DNA of 50,433 bases from an uncultured Lachnoanaerobaculum sp. (GCA_916720285.1 CAKAQP010000001.1:1-50433); one strand, 5' to 3'; positions 15,240-24,129 are shown, numbered from the stretch's first letter. Translations and numbers: made by a program. The notes: generated by a model not told the origin, from the letters alone.

Positions 15240-15883
15240 ACAATATTCTCTCTTGCCTTGGCTCTTTCAATTGACTCTCTTTTTGAAAATGAGCATCCGC
15301 AATAATCCTGCCTGTAAAGCTCATGTTCCTTAGACAAATCCACAGATCGCTTATATCCGTTTTTCTTCTTAAAATCACTTGGTAAATACTTTACATTATA
15401 TTCTTTAGCCACCTCTTCGCCTATTTCACAAAGTTTTTCGGCATTTTTCATTGGCGAAATGGTAAGTGAAGTTGTAAAATAGTCAAATCCGTAATCAGAT
15501 GCTGCTTTTGCCGCCTCGTGAAGTCTTAACTCAAAACAGATATCACATCTTTTTCCACCTTCTTTTTCATTTTCATAGCCCTTTATTCTGCTGTGAAAAA
15601 TACTCGGGTCATAATCCCCTTCAATAAATTTCACCTCGGAAGTAAAATCCATCTCTTCTATCAGCCTTTTTGCTTCTTCCACCCTAAGTTTATATTCCTT
15701 GGTATCATCAATATTCGGATTGTAAAAAAACACAGTCAAATCAAAATGCTTTTCCAAATATTCCATACAATATGATGAACAAGGTCCACAACAGGCATGT
15801 AGAAGAAGCCTTGGGCGATTGCCCAAAGCTTCTTCTTTCTTTATAATATCTTCCAATTCTTTTTGTAAATTTCTCTTCATCAT
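15236..15883 (-). CDS. queH: epoxyqueuosine reductase QueH (DUF208)
   Basis: The 215-residue iron-sulfur protein is of the QueH family, which reduces epoxyqueuosine to queuosine in the wobble position of GUN-decoding tRNAs and is unrelated to QueG. Diagnostic cysteines are visible: HACCGPCSS (about 29-37), RCDICFELR (about 111-119) and YCGCSFSKRE near the end. Its start overlaps the rpoD stop by 4 bases (ATGA), so the two genes are coupled. Confidence 0.93.
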   Translation of the reverse strand: MMKRNLQKELEDIIKKEEALGNRPRLLLHACCGPCSSYCMEYLEKHFDLTVFFYNPNIDDTKEYKLRVEEAKRLIEEMDFTSEVKFIEGDYDPSIFHSRIKGYENEKEGGKRCDICFELRLHEAAKAASDYGFDYFTTSLTISPMKNAEKLCEIGEEVAKEYNVKYLPSDFKKKNGYKRSVDLSKEHELYRQDYCGCSFSKRESIERAKARENIV

Positions 15884-17112
15884 GCCAAAAAGTCCCTGAT
15901 TCTCTTTGATCTGACAGGATTTCTGAGTTTTCTCAAAGCCTTAGCCTCAATCTGTCTTATTCTTTCTCTTGTTACCTTGAACTCTTTTCCTACTTCCTCC
16001 AAGGTTCTCGGATGTCCGTCCTCAAGACCGAACCTAAGCACAATAACCTGTCTTTCTCTTTCTTTCAAGTCTCCAAGCAATGTATCGATATGCTCTCTGA
16101 GCATTACCGATTCTACATTTCCCTCAGGTGTCAAAACATTTGCATCGGCTACAAAATCTCCAAGGTTTGAATCATCTTCTTCACCTATAGGAGTCTCCAA
16201 AGATGCCGGCTCCCTTGCAATCTGCATTATTTCCATGACCTTTTCTTCCGTCATATCAAGTGCATTTGCAAGTTCTGTAACACTTGGCTCATAACCCAGT
16301 TCCAAAGTAAGTTTTCTTTGCATTTTGCTCATCTTGTTTATGGTCTCTACCATATGTACCGGAACTCTTATGGTTCTTGCCTGATCTGCAAGTGCTCTTG
16401 TTACAGACTGTCTGATCCACCATGTAGCATATGTTGAAAGCTTAAAGCCCTTTGTGTAGTCAAATTTCTCTACACCTTTTATAAGGCCTAAATTACCCTC
16501 CTGTACCAAGTCAAGGAAACTCATTCCCCTTCCTGTATATCTCTTTGCAATACTTACAACCAAACGAAGGTTAGCTTCTATAAGACGCTGCTTTGCGTAT
16601 TCATCGCCATCCTGTTTTCTTTTCGCCAATTCAAGCTCTTCATTTGCTGTCAAGAGAGGTACAGTACCTATTTCTTTAAGATACATTCTTACAGGATCCT
16701 CAGTACCTACACCTTCAAGCAGGTCAATCGCACTGAGATCTATGTCCTCTTCAGAGTCCTTGTCAAACTCATCATCGTCGTCTAAGAGTAGTGAATCATC
16801 ATCTGCAATACTGTCTATATTATCAATATTGTCTATATCAATATTAATATCATCCGAGATGTTTTCATTGATCTCAATACCCTTGTTCTCAAGGTAAGAA
16901 TAAATCTGCTCTACGCTGTCAGCATTCAGCTCCGTACCCGCAAAAAAATCATTTATCTCACCTATATCAAGTTTCATGTCAGAAGCCATGCCCTTATTTA
17001 CAAGTTCCTCCAGCTTCTGTAAGAACTCCTGCGGTGACATCTTTTTCTTATTTGCACTTTCACTGCCTTTTGATGCCTTAATTCCTGTAGTATTTCGGTT
17101 TTCTTTAGCCAC
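15880..17112 (-). CDS. rpoD: primary RNA polymerase sigma factor RpoD
   Basis: This sigma-70 factor has an N-terminal region 1.1-like part, a very acidic linker (DDINIDIDNIDNIDSIADDD, then DDDDEFDKDSEED), region 1.2 (DPVRMYLKEIGTVPLL), region 2 (LRLVVSIAKRYTGRGMSFLDL and the -10-binding helix STYATWWIRQSVTRA), region 3 and region 4 (HPRTLEEVGKEFKVTRERIR). I prefer the GTG at 17112, because AAGGG lies about 9 bases upstream. An ATG at 17121 directly abuts that site and would add three residues. Two tandem promoters lie upstream. The downstream queH gene overlaps. Confidence 0.97.
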   Translation of the reverse strand: MAKENRNTTGIKASKGSESANKKKMSPQEFLQKLEELVNKGMASDMKLDIGEINDFFAGTELNADSVEQIYSYLENKGIEINENISDDINIDIDNIDNIDSIADDDSLLLDDDDEFDKDSEEDIDLSAIDLLEGVGTEDPVRMYLKEIGTVPLLTANEELELAKRKQDGDEYAKQRLIEANLRLVVSIAKRYTGRGMSFLDLVQEGNLGLIKGVEKFDYTKGFKLSTYATWWIRQSVTRALADQARTIRVPVHMVETINKMSKMQRKLTLELGYEPSVTELANALDMTEEKVMEIMQIAREPASLETPIGEEDDSNLGDFVADANVLTPEGNVESVMLREHIDTLLGDLKERERQVIVLRFGLEDGHPRTLEEVGKEFKVTRERIRQIEAKALRKLRNPVRSKRIRDFLA

Positions 17113-17165
17113 TAAGATCATCCCTTCACAAATAGATGCCGATAATTGACATATCTATTTTTATT

Positions 17166-17222
17166 TTATCTGCAAACAATATAAAATAAATGCACATTCT
17201 TAAAATGAATATAATTGTCCAT
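17166..17222 (-). CDS. possible 18-codon leader peptide upstream of rpoD
   Basis: An ATG with an AGAGGT site starts a short frame (MDNYIHFKNVHLFYIVCR) that ends before the rpoD ribosome site, on the transcript from the proximal promoter. There is no homology I recognise. It may be chance. Confidence 0.2.
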   Translation of the reverse strand: MDNYIHFKNVHLFYIVCR

Positions 17223-17250
17223 TGTATTTACCTCTACCATTTGCATTGAC

Positions 17251-17279
17251 ATTATAATGCTTTTAATATATTTTTTCAA
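17251..17279 (-). promoter_or_regulatory. proximal rpoD promoter
   Basis: TTGAAA (17274-17279) and TATAAT (17251-17256) are 17 bp apart, a near-consensus housekeeping promoter. Confidence 0.85.
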
Positions 17280-17286
17280 GCGAATA

Positions 17287-17316
17287 TTTATACAGTAAAA
17301 TAGAAAATACTGTCAA
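17287..17316 (-). promoter_or_regulatory. distal rpoD promoter with dyad in the spacer
   Basis: TTGACA (17311-17316) and TATAAA (17287-17292) are 18 bp apart. The dyad ACAGTA-N10-TACTGT (17292-17313) spans the spacer and could be an operator. Confidence 0.6.
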
Positions 17317-17337
17317 AAAATATTATCTTTTTACACC

Positions 17338-17378
17338 AAAAAAGCTTGTAAACTCCTTTGTCAGGTACAATACAAGCT
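17338..17378 (-). terminator. terminator of the nanE/ABC transporter operon
   Basis: The stem AGCTTGTA/TACAAGCT has a 20-base loop and is followed by a T-run on the minus strand, just after the RpiR regulator gene. Confidence 0.75.
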
Positions 17379-17402
17379 CTTTACCGAATTTCCATATAAT
17401 AA

Positions 17403-18254
17403 TTATCTGGTCGGCCTTGACAGATAAAATCTTCTGTCATCTTCTTTCTTATTTAAAGTGGTAACTGTATCCTCCAAGATTGCACTCTTAAAAACAGGAT
17501 CGATATTTATGTACTCACTGTATATAAGGTCAAGTACAAGTAACATCGGGAACTGTGGAGAAATAAGATTTCCGTTCTCCAAATACTCAAGTGAAGCAAC
17601 CAATACAACTTCATCACAGAATTCATGCAAATGAGGGTTATCCGCCGCCGTGAAAAATACTGTCTTCTTACCCCTGTCATGTGCATGTTTTAAAAGGAAA
17701 ATAATATCCTCAGTCTTACCGCTTATACTGAATGCTACCACTGTATCTCCGTCTTTTAAAAATACGGACTGCATTCTTATTCTGTCGGAATCCGTAAGAG
17801 AGTCTATATCAAGTCCCACTCTCACAAAACGGCTCTCCATTTCACTTGCCGCATATCCTGAACTTCCCTTACCTACAGCTATGACCTTCTTTGAATTTAC
17901 AAGCATCTTCACTATTCTTTGTACCTGATCGTTGTCAAGCAGTGAATATGCCTTATTCAAAAGATCCTGATATGTATTAAATACATTTTGTGTAGTGCTG
18001 TTACCGTTCGGCTTTTTTACTCTTGCACTGTCCAGGTAGGCAAATATAAATTCTCTGAAACCTACAAAGCCGCACTTTTTTGCAAATCTTGAAATAGATG
18101 CCTGTGATACATAGAGCTGTTCAGCCACATTCTGGATATTTATATCCATATTTGCATCACATTGTAAAAAATAATCCGCTATCTTTTTTTCAGTATTTGT
18201 AAAAAGCGTATATTTTGATTCTATTATCGGAATCACTGATTTTTCGTATATCAT
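17403..18254 (-). CDS. MurR/RpiR-family transcriptional regulator
   Basis: The 283-residue regulator has an N-terminal HTH_6 domain (about 1-77; QNVAEQLYVSQASISRFAKKCGF is the recognition region) and a C-terminal SIS sugar-phosphate isomerase-like domain (about 125-255; VGKGSSGYAASEMESRFVRVG and VVAFSISGKTEDI). Such proteins sense phosphorylated sugars, and those next to nanE commonly respond to N-acetylmannosamine-6-phosphate or related amino-sugar phosphates. It is last in the operon and probably controls the nanE promoter. Confidence 0.92.
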   Translation of the reverse strand: MIYEKSVIPIIESKYTLFTNTEKKIADYFLQCDANMDINIQNVAEQLYVSQASISRFAKKCGFVGFREFIFAYLDSARVKKPNGNSTTQNVFNTYQDLLNKAYSLLDNDQVQRIVKMLVNSKKVIAVGKGSSGYAASEMESRFVRVGLDIDSLTDSDRIRMQSVFLKDGDTVVAFSISGKTEDIIFLLKHAHDRGKKTVFFTAADNPHLHEFCDEVVLVASLEYLENGNLISPQFPMLLVLDLIYSEYINIDPVFKSAILEDTVTTLNKKEDDRRFYLSRPTR

Positions 18255-18276
18255 TTTCCCCTCTTTCCGCTACTTA

Positions 18277-19161
18277 CTAACCCTTTACAGCACCCAGAGT
18301 AATACCTTTTGTAAAGTATTTTTGAAGTGCAATAAACACTATCAGTATAGGTGCTGCGGCCAGTGTAGCTCCCGCCATTATAAGTCCGAAATCTGTCGAG
18401 TTTTCTGCTTGTAGTTTAGCAATTCCCAGAGAAATTGTCAAATTAGAAGTAGAACTTAGCATAATAAGTTGCATGAAATAATCATTCCAGCTGTTGATAA
18501 ATGTGAATATTGCCAAAGCACCCACTCCCGGCTTTACCATCTGGAAAACTATATCTGTAAATGTTTTAAATTCACTTGCACCGTCAATCCTTGCAGCTTC
18601 CAGCATTTCCGTAGGTATACCCTCAGAAAACTGCTTCATAAGAAATACACCGAAAGGCCATCCTACGGTTGGAAGTATAACCGCCCATATAGTGTTATAA
18701 AGCTTAAGTGCCGACATTTCTCTGATAAGAGGTATAAGAATAACCTGCTTAGGCAATGCCATAGCACATACTATAAGTGTAAAAAGTATTATCCTTCCAT
18801 GAAATCTTTTTTTTGCAAGTGCATATCCCGCCATAGATGCTGTAAGACACGTAAGTACCATGGCCATAACCGCCATAAATACCGTATTTATCATCCATCT
18901 TACTGCTGCCGGCGCCATAGGTCCCTTTATAAATCCCAATTCAAATATAGGTGCCGTCTGTCTTGAGAACAGCTTTTTAAAGTTATCAAGTACGAGCTCT
19001 TTAGGTATCCAATCAGGTACCGGTGAATTTATTGAAACAGGTGTTTTAAATGCACCTGTAACTATCCAATACAGTGGAAAAACAAAGCAAAACGCCAGTG
19101 CTATCAGTATAATTATCGATACAACAGTATACAGTTTTTTTAGTGTATTTGAAGTTTTCAT
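18277..19161 (-). CDS. sugar ABC transporter permease (MalG type)
   Basis: This 294-residue inner-membrane protein has six predicted membrane segments and the EAA loop EAARIDGASEFKTFTDIVFQ, where the ATPase docks. It belongs to the CUT1 carbohydrate-uptake family and pairs with the upstream MalF-type permease, whose stop is one base away. The substrate is inferred from nanE context to be N-acetylmannosamine, sialic acid or another amino sugar. Confidence 0.93.
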   Translation of the reverse strand: MKTSNTLKKLYTVVSIIILIALAFCFVFPLYWIVTGAFKTPVSINSPVPDWIPKELVLDNFKKLFSRQTAPIFELGFIKGPMAPAAVRWMINTVFMAVMAMVLTCLTASMAGYALAKKRFHGRIILFTLIVCAMALPKQVILIPLIREMSALKLYNTIWAVILPTVGWPFGVFLMKQFSEGIPTEMLEAARIDGASEFKTFTDIVFQMVKPGVGALAIFTFINSWNDYFMQLIMLSSTSNLTISLGIAKLQAENSTDFGLIMAGATLAAAPILIVFIALQKYFTKGITLGAVKG

Positions 19162-19162
19162 A

Positions 19163-20071
19163 TTATCTCTCCTTTGCCACTCTAAACTGAATTGCAGACA
19201 ATACCGCTATAAATATTGCGAGTACAACACCCATTGCATTTCCGTATCCGTATCTGAACATCTTAAATGCCATATAATAGATATAATACATTACAGTATC
19301 TGTTGAATGATTCGGTCCGCCTGATGTTAAAAGCTGTATAAGAGCGAAACACTGAAAACTGTTAATAGTTGTTATAACAAGAATATATAATGTTGTAGGC
19401 ATAATCTGAGGCCATTTAATCTTCCAGAATAATTGCAATTCATTTGCTCCGTCCACCTGTGCGGCCTCAACCAATGAATTGTCCACATTTCCAAGTGCGG
19501 ATACATATAATACTATAGGCTGACCTACAGATGTGGTAAGCAAGATAAGTATGATACATGCCAGAGCAAATCTCTCGTCTCCAAGCCAGTTGATATTTGT
19601 TTTTAAAATACCTGTACCTTTTCCGATATAGTTGAAGATACCGTAATAATTATTGTACATCCACTTCCAAACCACTGTAACGGCAACCGAACCGGTAACT
19701 ACAGGGAGATAAAAGATACATCTGAAAACTGAAAGCACTTTATCATTTAGATTGTATATTACAGATGAAATCCACAATGAAAATATACAAACCACAGGAA
19801 CTGAAACGATAACAATAACAAAGGTATTTTTAAGTGCCTTTAGAAAAATTCCGTCTTGAAACAGTTCTATATAATTTCCAAATCCGATAAATACATCCTT
19901 AGCATCCTTGCCCATTGTAGAATCAAAGAAGCTGGTATATATACATATAATCATCGGTATTATTACAAAACCGATAAAGAATACAAGGCTTGGTAATAAA
20001 AACATATAAGCTGAAGCGGTTTCTCTTCTTACCAATTCCTTTGACCTGGTTGTATAAACACCCTTTGCCAT
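19163..20071 (-). CDS. sugar ABC transporter permease (MalF type)
   Basis: This 302-residue CUT1 permease has an N-terminal cytoplasmic segment, about six membrane helices and the coupling loop EAAQVDGANELQLFWKIKWP. It forms the membrane channel with the MalG-type partner. A hairpin with a T-run (20085-20121) separates it from the binding-protein gene and may lower permease expression relative to the binding protein. Confidence 0.93.
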   Translation of the reverse strand: MAKGVYTTRSKELVRRETASAYMFLLPSLVFFIGFVIIPMIICIYTSFFDSTMGKDAKDVFIGFGNYIELFQDGIFLKALKNTFVIVIVSVPVVCIFSLWISSVIYNLNDKVLSVFRCIFYLPVVTGSVAVTVVWKWMYNNYYGIFNYIGKGTGILKTNINWLGDERFALACIILILLTTSVGQPIVLYVSALGNVDNSLVEAAQVDGANELQLFWKIKWPQIMPTTLYILVITTINSFQCFALIQLLTSGGPNHSTDTVMYYIYYMAFKMFRYGYGNAMGVVLAIFIAVLSAIQFRVAKER

Positions 20072-20084
20072 GTTTCCCCTTTCT

Positions 20085-20121
20085 AAAAAATGTTGCTAAA
20101 GAAAATCCTTAGCAACATTTT
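20085..20121 (-). terminator. attenuator-like hairpin between binding protein and permease genes
   Basis: A 13-bp perfect stem (AAAATGTTGCTAA with its complement) with a 9-base loop is followed by T residues. Partial termination here would give excess binding protein, a common arrangement for ABC importers. Confidence 0.75.
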
Positions 20122-20176
20122 ATAACATGTTAGATCACCTAACTATTTTTTAAAGATCAGTATTTTACTACTGTTA

Positions 20177-21538
20177 TTATTGAGCTGCTGCAGCATTTGC
20201 GTTAGTTGTAAATGTTGCGACCTCTGTTGCCACATCGCCGCCTGCACCTATTCTCTGAAGCATGTTCCACCACTCTGTACGAGCTGTAGTCCATCCCTTT
20301 GTTACCTGATAGTAGTCACCCATTGAAGGCATGAACTTCTCTTCGAAAAGCTTCATTGCATCAGCTGTCTCTGTTCCCTCATATACACCTGTTACAGAAG
20401 GTCTTACAGGGAAGAATCCTGAAGCCTTAACGCTTTCCTTAACCTGTGCCTCATCATTACATACGAAGTCGATAAATGTCTTTGCAGCTTCAATCTTACC
20501 TGCATCTCCGTTGTCAAAGATTCCATATCCCCAGATACCGCCGCAAAGCTCTGTAACGCCGTCGTCACTTGGGAATAACATAGGTATAATCTCATCACCT
20601 GCATTTGTCTTTCCTGCAGGGCCGTTATCTGAATTTGTCTGCTGTGATGCATTCCAGCAAAGTGACATTGCCAAAGTACCGTTTCTGAACAATGTAATCT
20701 CGTCACCACCTGCTATAGAAGGATCAAAGTTTAAACCTGCCTGATCAACAATTGCCTGTAAAGCTTTCTTGTTCTCTTCAGAATCAACTGTATACTTTGT
20801 ATGATCCTTATCTGTAAATGTACCTGAGTAAAGATTGTTTACCAAAGCTCTTGTTCCCTGATCTCCACCCTGTGAAACACAGTATATAGCACCGACATTT
20901 TGCTGTCCTGAATCATATACCGCCTGAACAGCCTTAAGGAAGTTGTCTGTTGTCCATGTATGTGTATCTAAATCAAGATACTTTAATGCATCAGCCTTCT
21001 CAAACATTGTCTTATTTATAGCCATACAATGTGCAACCATAAATGCAGGATACTCATAAAACTCACCTGTAGGACTCTTACATGCAGCTTTTACAGGATC
21101 ATAGATATCTGATGCCGCATCCTTTTCAAACATATCCTTCAAGTCTACCATAAGTCCCTTTGCACCCCAGTTGGCTACAAGTCTTTCAGGTCCCTCAAGT
21201 ACGATATCAGGTGCCTGCTTTCCTTCTATAGCAGTATTGATCTGATCGTCACCGTTTTGATAGTCAAGATACTCTACAGTTACCTTAATATTCGGATACT
21301 TCTCATTGAACTTTTTGATAATTCCGTCAACTGTTGCAGAGTCTCCCCATTTACCTACAGGATATGTCCAGAGTGATATCTCAGCCGCATCTTTTGCCGC
21401 CTCACTTGCTCCCTCCTGCTTTGTATCCGCCTTTGAATCAGCCGCTGCACTTGTTTGATCTGCCGCTTTTCCTCCTCCACATGCTGCGAGCATACCCGCC
21501 GCTGTAAGTGTCAAACCTGTTAACAATAATTTCTTCAT
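20177..21538 (-). CDS. sugar ABC transporter substrate-binding lipoprotein
   Basis: The 453-residue extracellular solute-binding protein family 1 member has a lipoprotein signal (hydrophobic segment ending LAAC, Cys20 lipidated) and a Thr/Ala/Asp-rich linker to about residue 50. The binding domain then begins ISLWTYPVGKWGDS. The large size and Trp/Tyr-rich C-terminal part are typical of CUT1 sugar-binding proteins. Being between nanE and the permeases, it probably captures an amino sugar such as N-acetylmannosamine or sialic acid. Confidence 0.92.
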   Translation of the reverse strand: MKKLLLTGLTLTAAGMLAACGGGKAADQTSAAADSKADTKQEGASEAAKDAAEISLWTYPVGKWGDSATVDGIIKKFNEKYPNIKVTVEYLDYQNGDDQINTAIEGKQAPDIVLEGPERLVANWGAKGLMVDLKDMFEKDAASDIYDPVKAACKSPTGEFYEYPAFMVAHCMAINKTMFEKADALKYLDLDTHTWTTDNFLKAVQAVYDSGQQNVGAIYCVSQGGDQGTRALVNNLYSGTFTDKDHTKYTVDSEENKKALQAIVDQAGLNFDPSIAGGDEITLFRNGTLAMSLCWNASQQTNSDNGPAGKTNAGDEIIPMLFPSDDGVTELCGGIWGYGIFDNGDAGKIEAAKTFIDFVCNDEAQVKESVKASGFFPVRPSVTGVYEGTETADAMKLFEEKFMPSMGDYYQVTKGWTTARTEWWNMLQRIGAGGDVATEVATFTTNANAAAAQ

Positions 21539-21637
21539 ATTTCCTCCTTAATGAGTCTTACACTCAAGATTATTCACAAATAATGCGTTACAACCGGTTT
21601 TATAAACTTATCTCTCAATGTTTAAAAACCTTGACCT

Positions 21638-22333
21638 CTACACAACTTGTTCAAGCGCTTTTGAAAATTCTTTTGTTATAAGTTGTGGTCTGGTAATAAT
21701 TGAACCTACCACCACACTGAACGCTCCAAGTTCTATTACTCTCCTACATTTCTCAGGTGTATTGATATTACCCTCAGCTATTACTTTATGCTTTACTTTA
21801 GCGAGGATATTTCTCAATATCTCAAAATCGTTCTCCTCAATCCTTAGACCTTCACTCTCCTTAGTATATCCGACCATAGTAGTACCGATGAAGTCAAAAC
21901 CTAATTCGTCCGCAAAGATTGCCTCCTCTTCTGTTGAACAATCCGCCATAAACAGCTTATCAGGATACTTTGCTCTAACTTCTCCAAAGAACTCCTTCAA
22001 GCTTTTTTTGCCCGGTCTGAGTCTGCTTGTCGCATCCATTGCTATTATATCAACTCCCGCTTCTACCAAAGCATCTACCTCGTCCATTGTAGGTGTGATA
22101 TAAATCTCACTGTCATCATAATCTTTTTTAATGATTCCGATTATCGGCAAATCCACCTGTTTTTGTATCTCTTTGATATCCACAACAGAATTTGCTCTGA
22201 TGCCGAAAGCTCCGCCCATCTTTGCCGCAAGAGCCATTCTCCCCATAATGAAGTCTGAATGTAACGGTTCATTTTCCAGTGCCTGGCATGAAACAATCAG
22301 TTTCCCTTTTAGGTTTTTGATTCTGTCATTCAT
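21638..22333 (-). CDS. nanE: N-acetylmannosamine-6-phosphate 2-epimerase NanE
   Basis: This TIM-barrel protein of about 231 residues converts ManNAc-6-P to GlcNAc-6-P in sialic-acid and ManNAc catabolism. It shows LIVSCQALENEPLHS at the start, GIIKKDY with the catalytic Lys, IIAMDATSRLRP, and ADCSTEEEA followed by GTTMVGYT. I chose ATG 22333, with GGAGG 7 bases upstream. The ATG at 22366 lies over the -10 box of the promoter (22357-22362) and would not be transcribed. It is the first gene of the cluster. nanA and nanK are not in the window. Confidence 0.95.
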   Translation of the reverse strand: MNDRIKNLKGKLIVSCQALENEPLHSDFIMGRMALAAKMGGAFGIRANSVVDIKEIQKQVDLPIIGIIKKDYDDSEIYITPTMDEVDALVEAGVDIIAMDATSRLRPGKKSLKEFFGEVRAKYPDKLFMADCSTEEEAIFADELGFDFIGTTMVGYTKESEGLRIEENDFEILRNILAKVKHKVIAEGNINTPEKCRRVIELGAFSVVVGSIITRPQLITKEFSKALEQVV

Positions 22334-22356
22334 TTTTACTACCTCCATCTGAAAGT

Positions 22357-22385
22357 ATCTTACCATTTCTGAAAATAAATTTCAA
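22357..22385 (-). promoter_or_regulatory. promoter of the nanE operon with overlapping dyad
   Basis: TTGAAA (22380-22385) and TAAGAT (22357-22362) are 17 bp apart. Half-sites TGAAA and TTTCA with a 5-bp gap overlap the -35 box and spacer, a plausible RpiR operator. Confidence 0.75.
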
Positions 22386-22463
22386 TACTCCTGTCGCATT
22401 CTGTTTCTACTTTCCCGTGCTTGCCAAGCTGTTATTAAAAGTAAACATTTTAAATTGTATTTA

Positions 22464-22475
22464 TTTGTGCACAAA
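22464..22475. promoter_or_regulatory. 12-bp palindrome upstream of the nanE promoter
   Basis: TTTGTGCACAAA is fully palindromic and lies about 80 bp upstream of the -35 box. It could be a distal operator. Confidence 0.35.
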
Positions 22476-22538
22476 GTACTAATATACATATTTATCCCAC
22501 ACTTTCAGATATTGAAAAATTAAAGTCTCCTTTTTCAT

Positions 22539-22572
22539 TAAAAAAGAGATACGAGTCTCCCCATATCTCTTC
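22539..22572 (-). terminator. terminator after the NCS2 purine permease gene
   Basis: The stem AAGAGATA/TATCTCTT has a 12-base loop and continues into TTTTAA on the minus strand, downstream of the permease stop. Confidence 0.75.
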
Positions 22573-22615
22573 ATTTATTAAAAACTATTCAAGGCAGTGA
22601 AAATATAAGTAAAAC

Positions 22616-24001
22616 CTAGAGTAATATATATTTCAATATAAACAATATTGAAAGTATATACATAAGCGGTGTAACCTTCTTAGCTCTTCCTGTAAGGGCA
22701 TTGATAAATACATAAGATATAATTCCCATTGAAATACCCTCTGAAATACTGTAGAAGAGCGGCATTGCAACTATACAGATATAGCAGGGAATGGCTTCTG
22801 TCATATCTGAGAAATCAATATGTACAACGTTTGAGAACATATAGAATCCTACCACTATAAGTGCCGGTGCTGTTGCAAAAGAAGGTATTGCAAGGAATAT
22901 AGGTGATAATAACAATGAAGCCGCAAAAAGAACTGCTGTTGTCATTGCTGTAAGACCTGTTCTTCCACCTTCTGAAACGCCTGAAGCGGACTCAACGAAT
23001 GTTGTAACTGTTGTTGTACCAAGCATTGCACCTGCTGTGGTAGCTACGGCATCCGCAAGTAATGCACCCCTGATATTTGGAAGCTTACCGTCTTTATCAA
23101 GCATTCCGGCCTTTGTAGATACACCTATCAATGTACCGATAGTATCAAACATATCTACAAATAAGAATGCGAACATAACTACAACAAACTCCAATGTTGC
23201 AATCTTGTGGAACTCAAGCTTGAATAAAACCGGTCCTATACTCGGTATACTGAGTCCGTTTGAAAAATCAGGTAATACACTGTAAAAACCCAGTGCAGGG
23301 TTTGGAACATACAAACCTGTAATCTGAGCGATTATACCTAGAACCCATGTTGCCAATATACCGAGTAAGATATTTCCCTTTACTTCTTTTACAACCAGGA
23401 ATGCTGTAATAAGCACACCGATTATAGCAATAACAACTGTAATACCTGCATCATTTCCTGTAGCAATTACACCTTCAACGCCATGTACCTTGTTGTATCC
23501 TCCAAGTGAGAATAATTGTACAAGTGTTTTACCAGCGCCTATAACGATCTTAGCATTTTGAAGTCCGATAAATGCGATAAAAATTCCGATACCCACACTT
23601 ACAGCTGATTTTAAGTTTCTTGGAACCGCATTAAAGATAGCCTCACGCACATTTGTAACTGAGAGTGCTATAAATATAATACCTTCTACAAATACCGCTG
23701 TAAGAGCTGTCTGCCAGCTATATCCCTTACCTAAAACTACACTATAAGTAAAATATGCATTAAGTCCCATACCCGGTGCAAGTGCAAAAGGATAGTTTGC
23801 AAACAATGCCATAAGTGCAGTACCTAAAAATGAAGCTATTGCAGTTGCTGTAAACACGGCACCTCTGTCCATATCTGCATAACTTAAGATATCCGGATTA
23901 ACTGCTAAAATATATGCCATTGTCATAAATGTTGTAATACCGGCAATAATCTCGGTTTTTACATCGGTTCCGTTTTCTTTCAGTTTAAAAAACTTTTCCA
24001 T
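22616..24001 (-). CDS. NCS2-family purine permease (PbuG/AdeQ type)
   Basis: This 461-residue protein has roughly 12-14 membrane segments and typical AzgA/PbuG-subfamily signatures: GITTFMTMAYILAVNP near residues 21-36, ALAPGMGLNAYF near 72-83, FVDMFDTIGTLIGV and GTTTVTTFVESASGVSEGGRTGL. These proteins import adenine, guanine or hypoxanthine with protons. It follows adenine deaminase in the same direction, so adenine or hypoxanthine/guanine uptake fits the pathway; the exact base cannot be told from sequence. Confidence 0.93.
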   Translation of the reverse strand: MEKFFKLKENGTDVKTEIIAGITTFMTMAYILAVNPDILSYADMDRGAVFTATAIASFLGTALMALFANYPFALAPGMGLNAYFTYSVVLGKGYSWQTALTAVFVEGIIFIALSVTNVREAIFNAVPRNLKSAVSVGIGIFIAFIGLQNAKIVIGAGKTLVQLFSLGGYNKVHGVEGVIATGNDAGITVVIAIIGVLITAFLVVKEVKGNILLGILATWVLGIIAQITGLYVPNPALGFYSVLPDFSNGLSIPSIGPVLFKLEFHKIATLEFVVVMFAFLFVDMFDTIGTLIGVSTKAGMLDKDGKLPNIRGALLADAVATTAGAMLGTTTVTTFVESASGVSEGGRTGLTAMTTAVLFAASLLLSPIFLAIPSFATAPALIVVGFYMFSNVVHIDFSDMTEAIPCYICIVAMPLFYSISEGISMGIISYVFINALTGRAKKVTPLMYILSILFILKYILL

Positions 24002-24025
24002 ATATAGTCTCCTTTTTTTTATTAT

Positions 24026-24055
24026 ACTCCGGTGATACTCGGCCCGGAGTTTTTA
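24026..24055 (+). terminator. plus-strand terminator-like hairpin between ade and the NCS2 permease gene
   Basis: The stem ACTCCGG/CCGGAGT is followed by TTTTTAG only on the plus strand, although no plus-strand gene precedes it. On the minus-strand mRNA it would be a leader hairpin just before the permease ribosome site, preceded by an A-rich tract. Confidence 0.45.
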
Positions 24056-24129
24056 GTTTTCTTGTAAGTCAAATTTAATTAAAGATATTTAAGTCTATAT
24101 ATCACTGCCATTCAATATATTTTAAAAAT

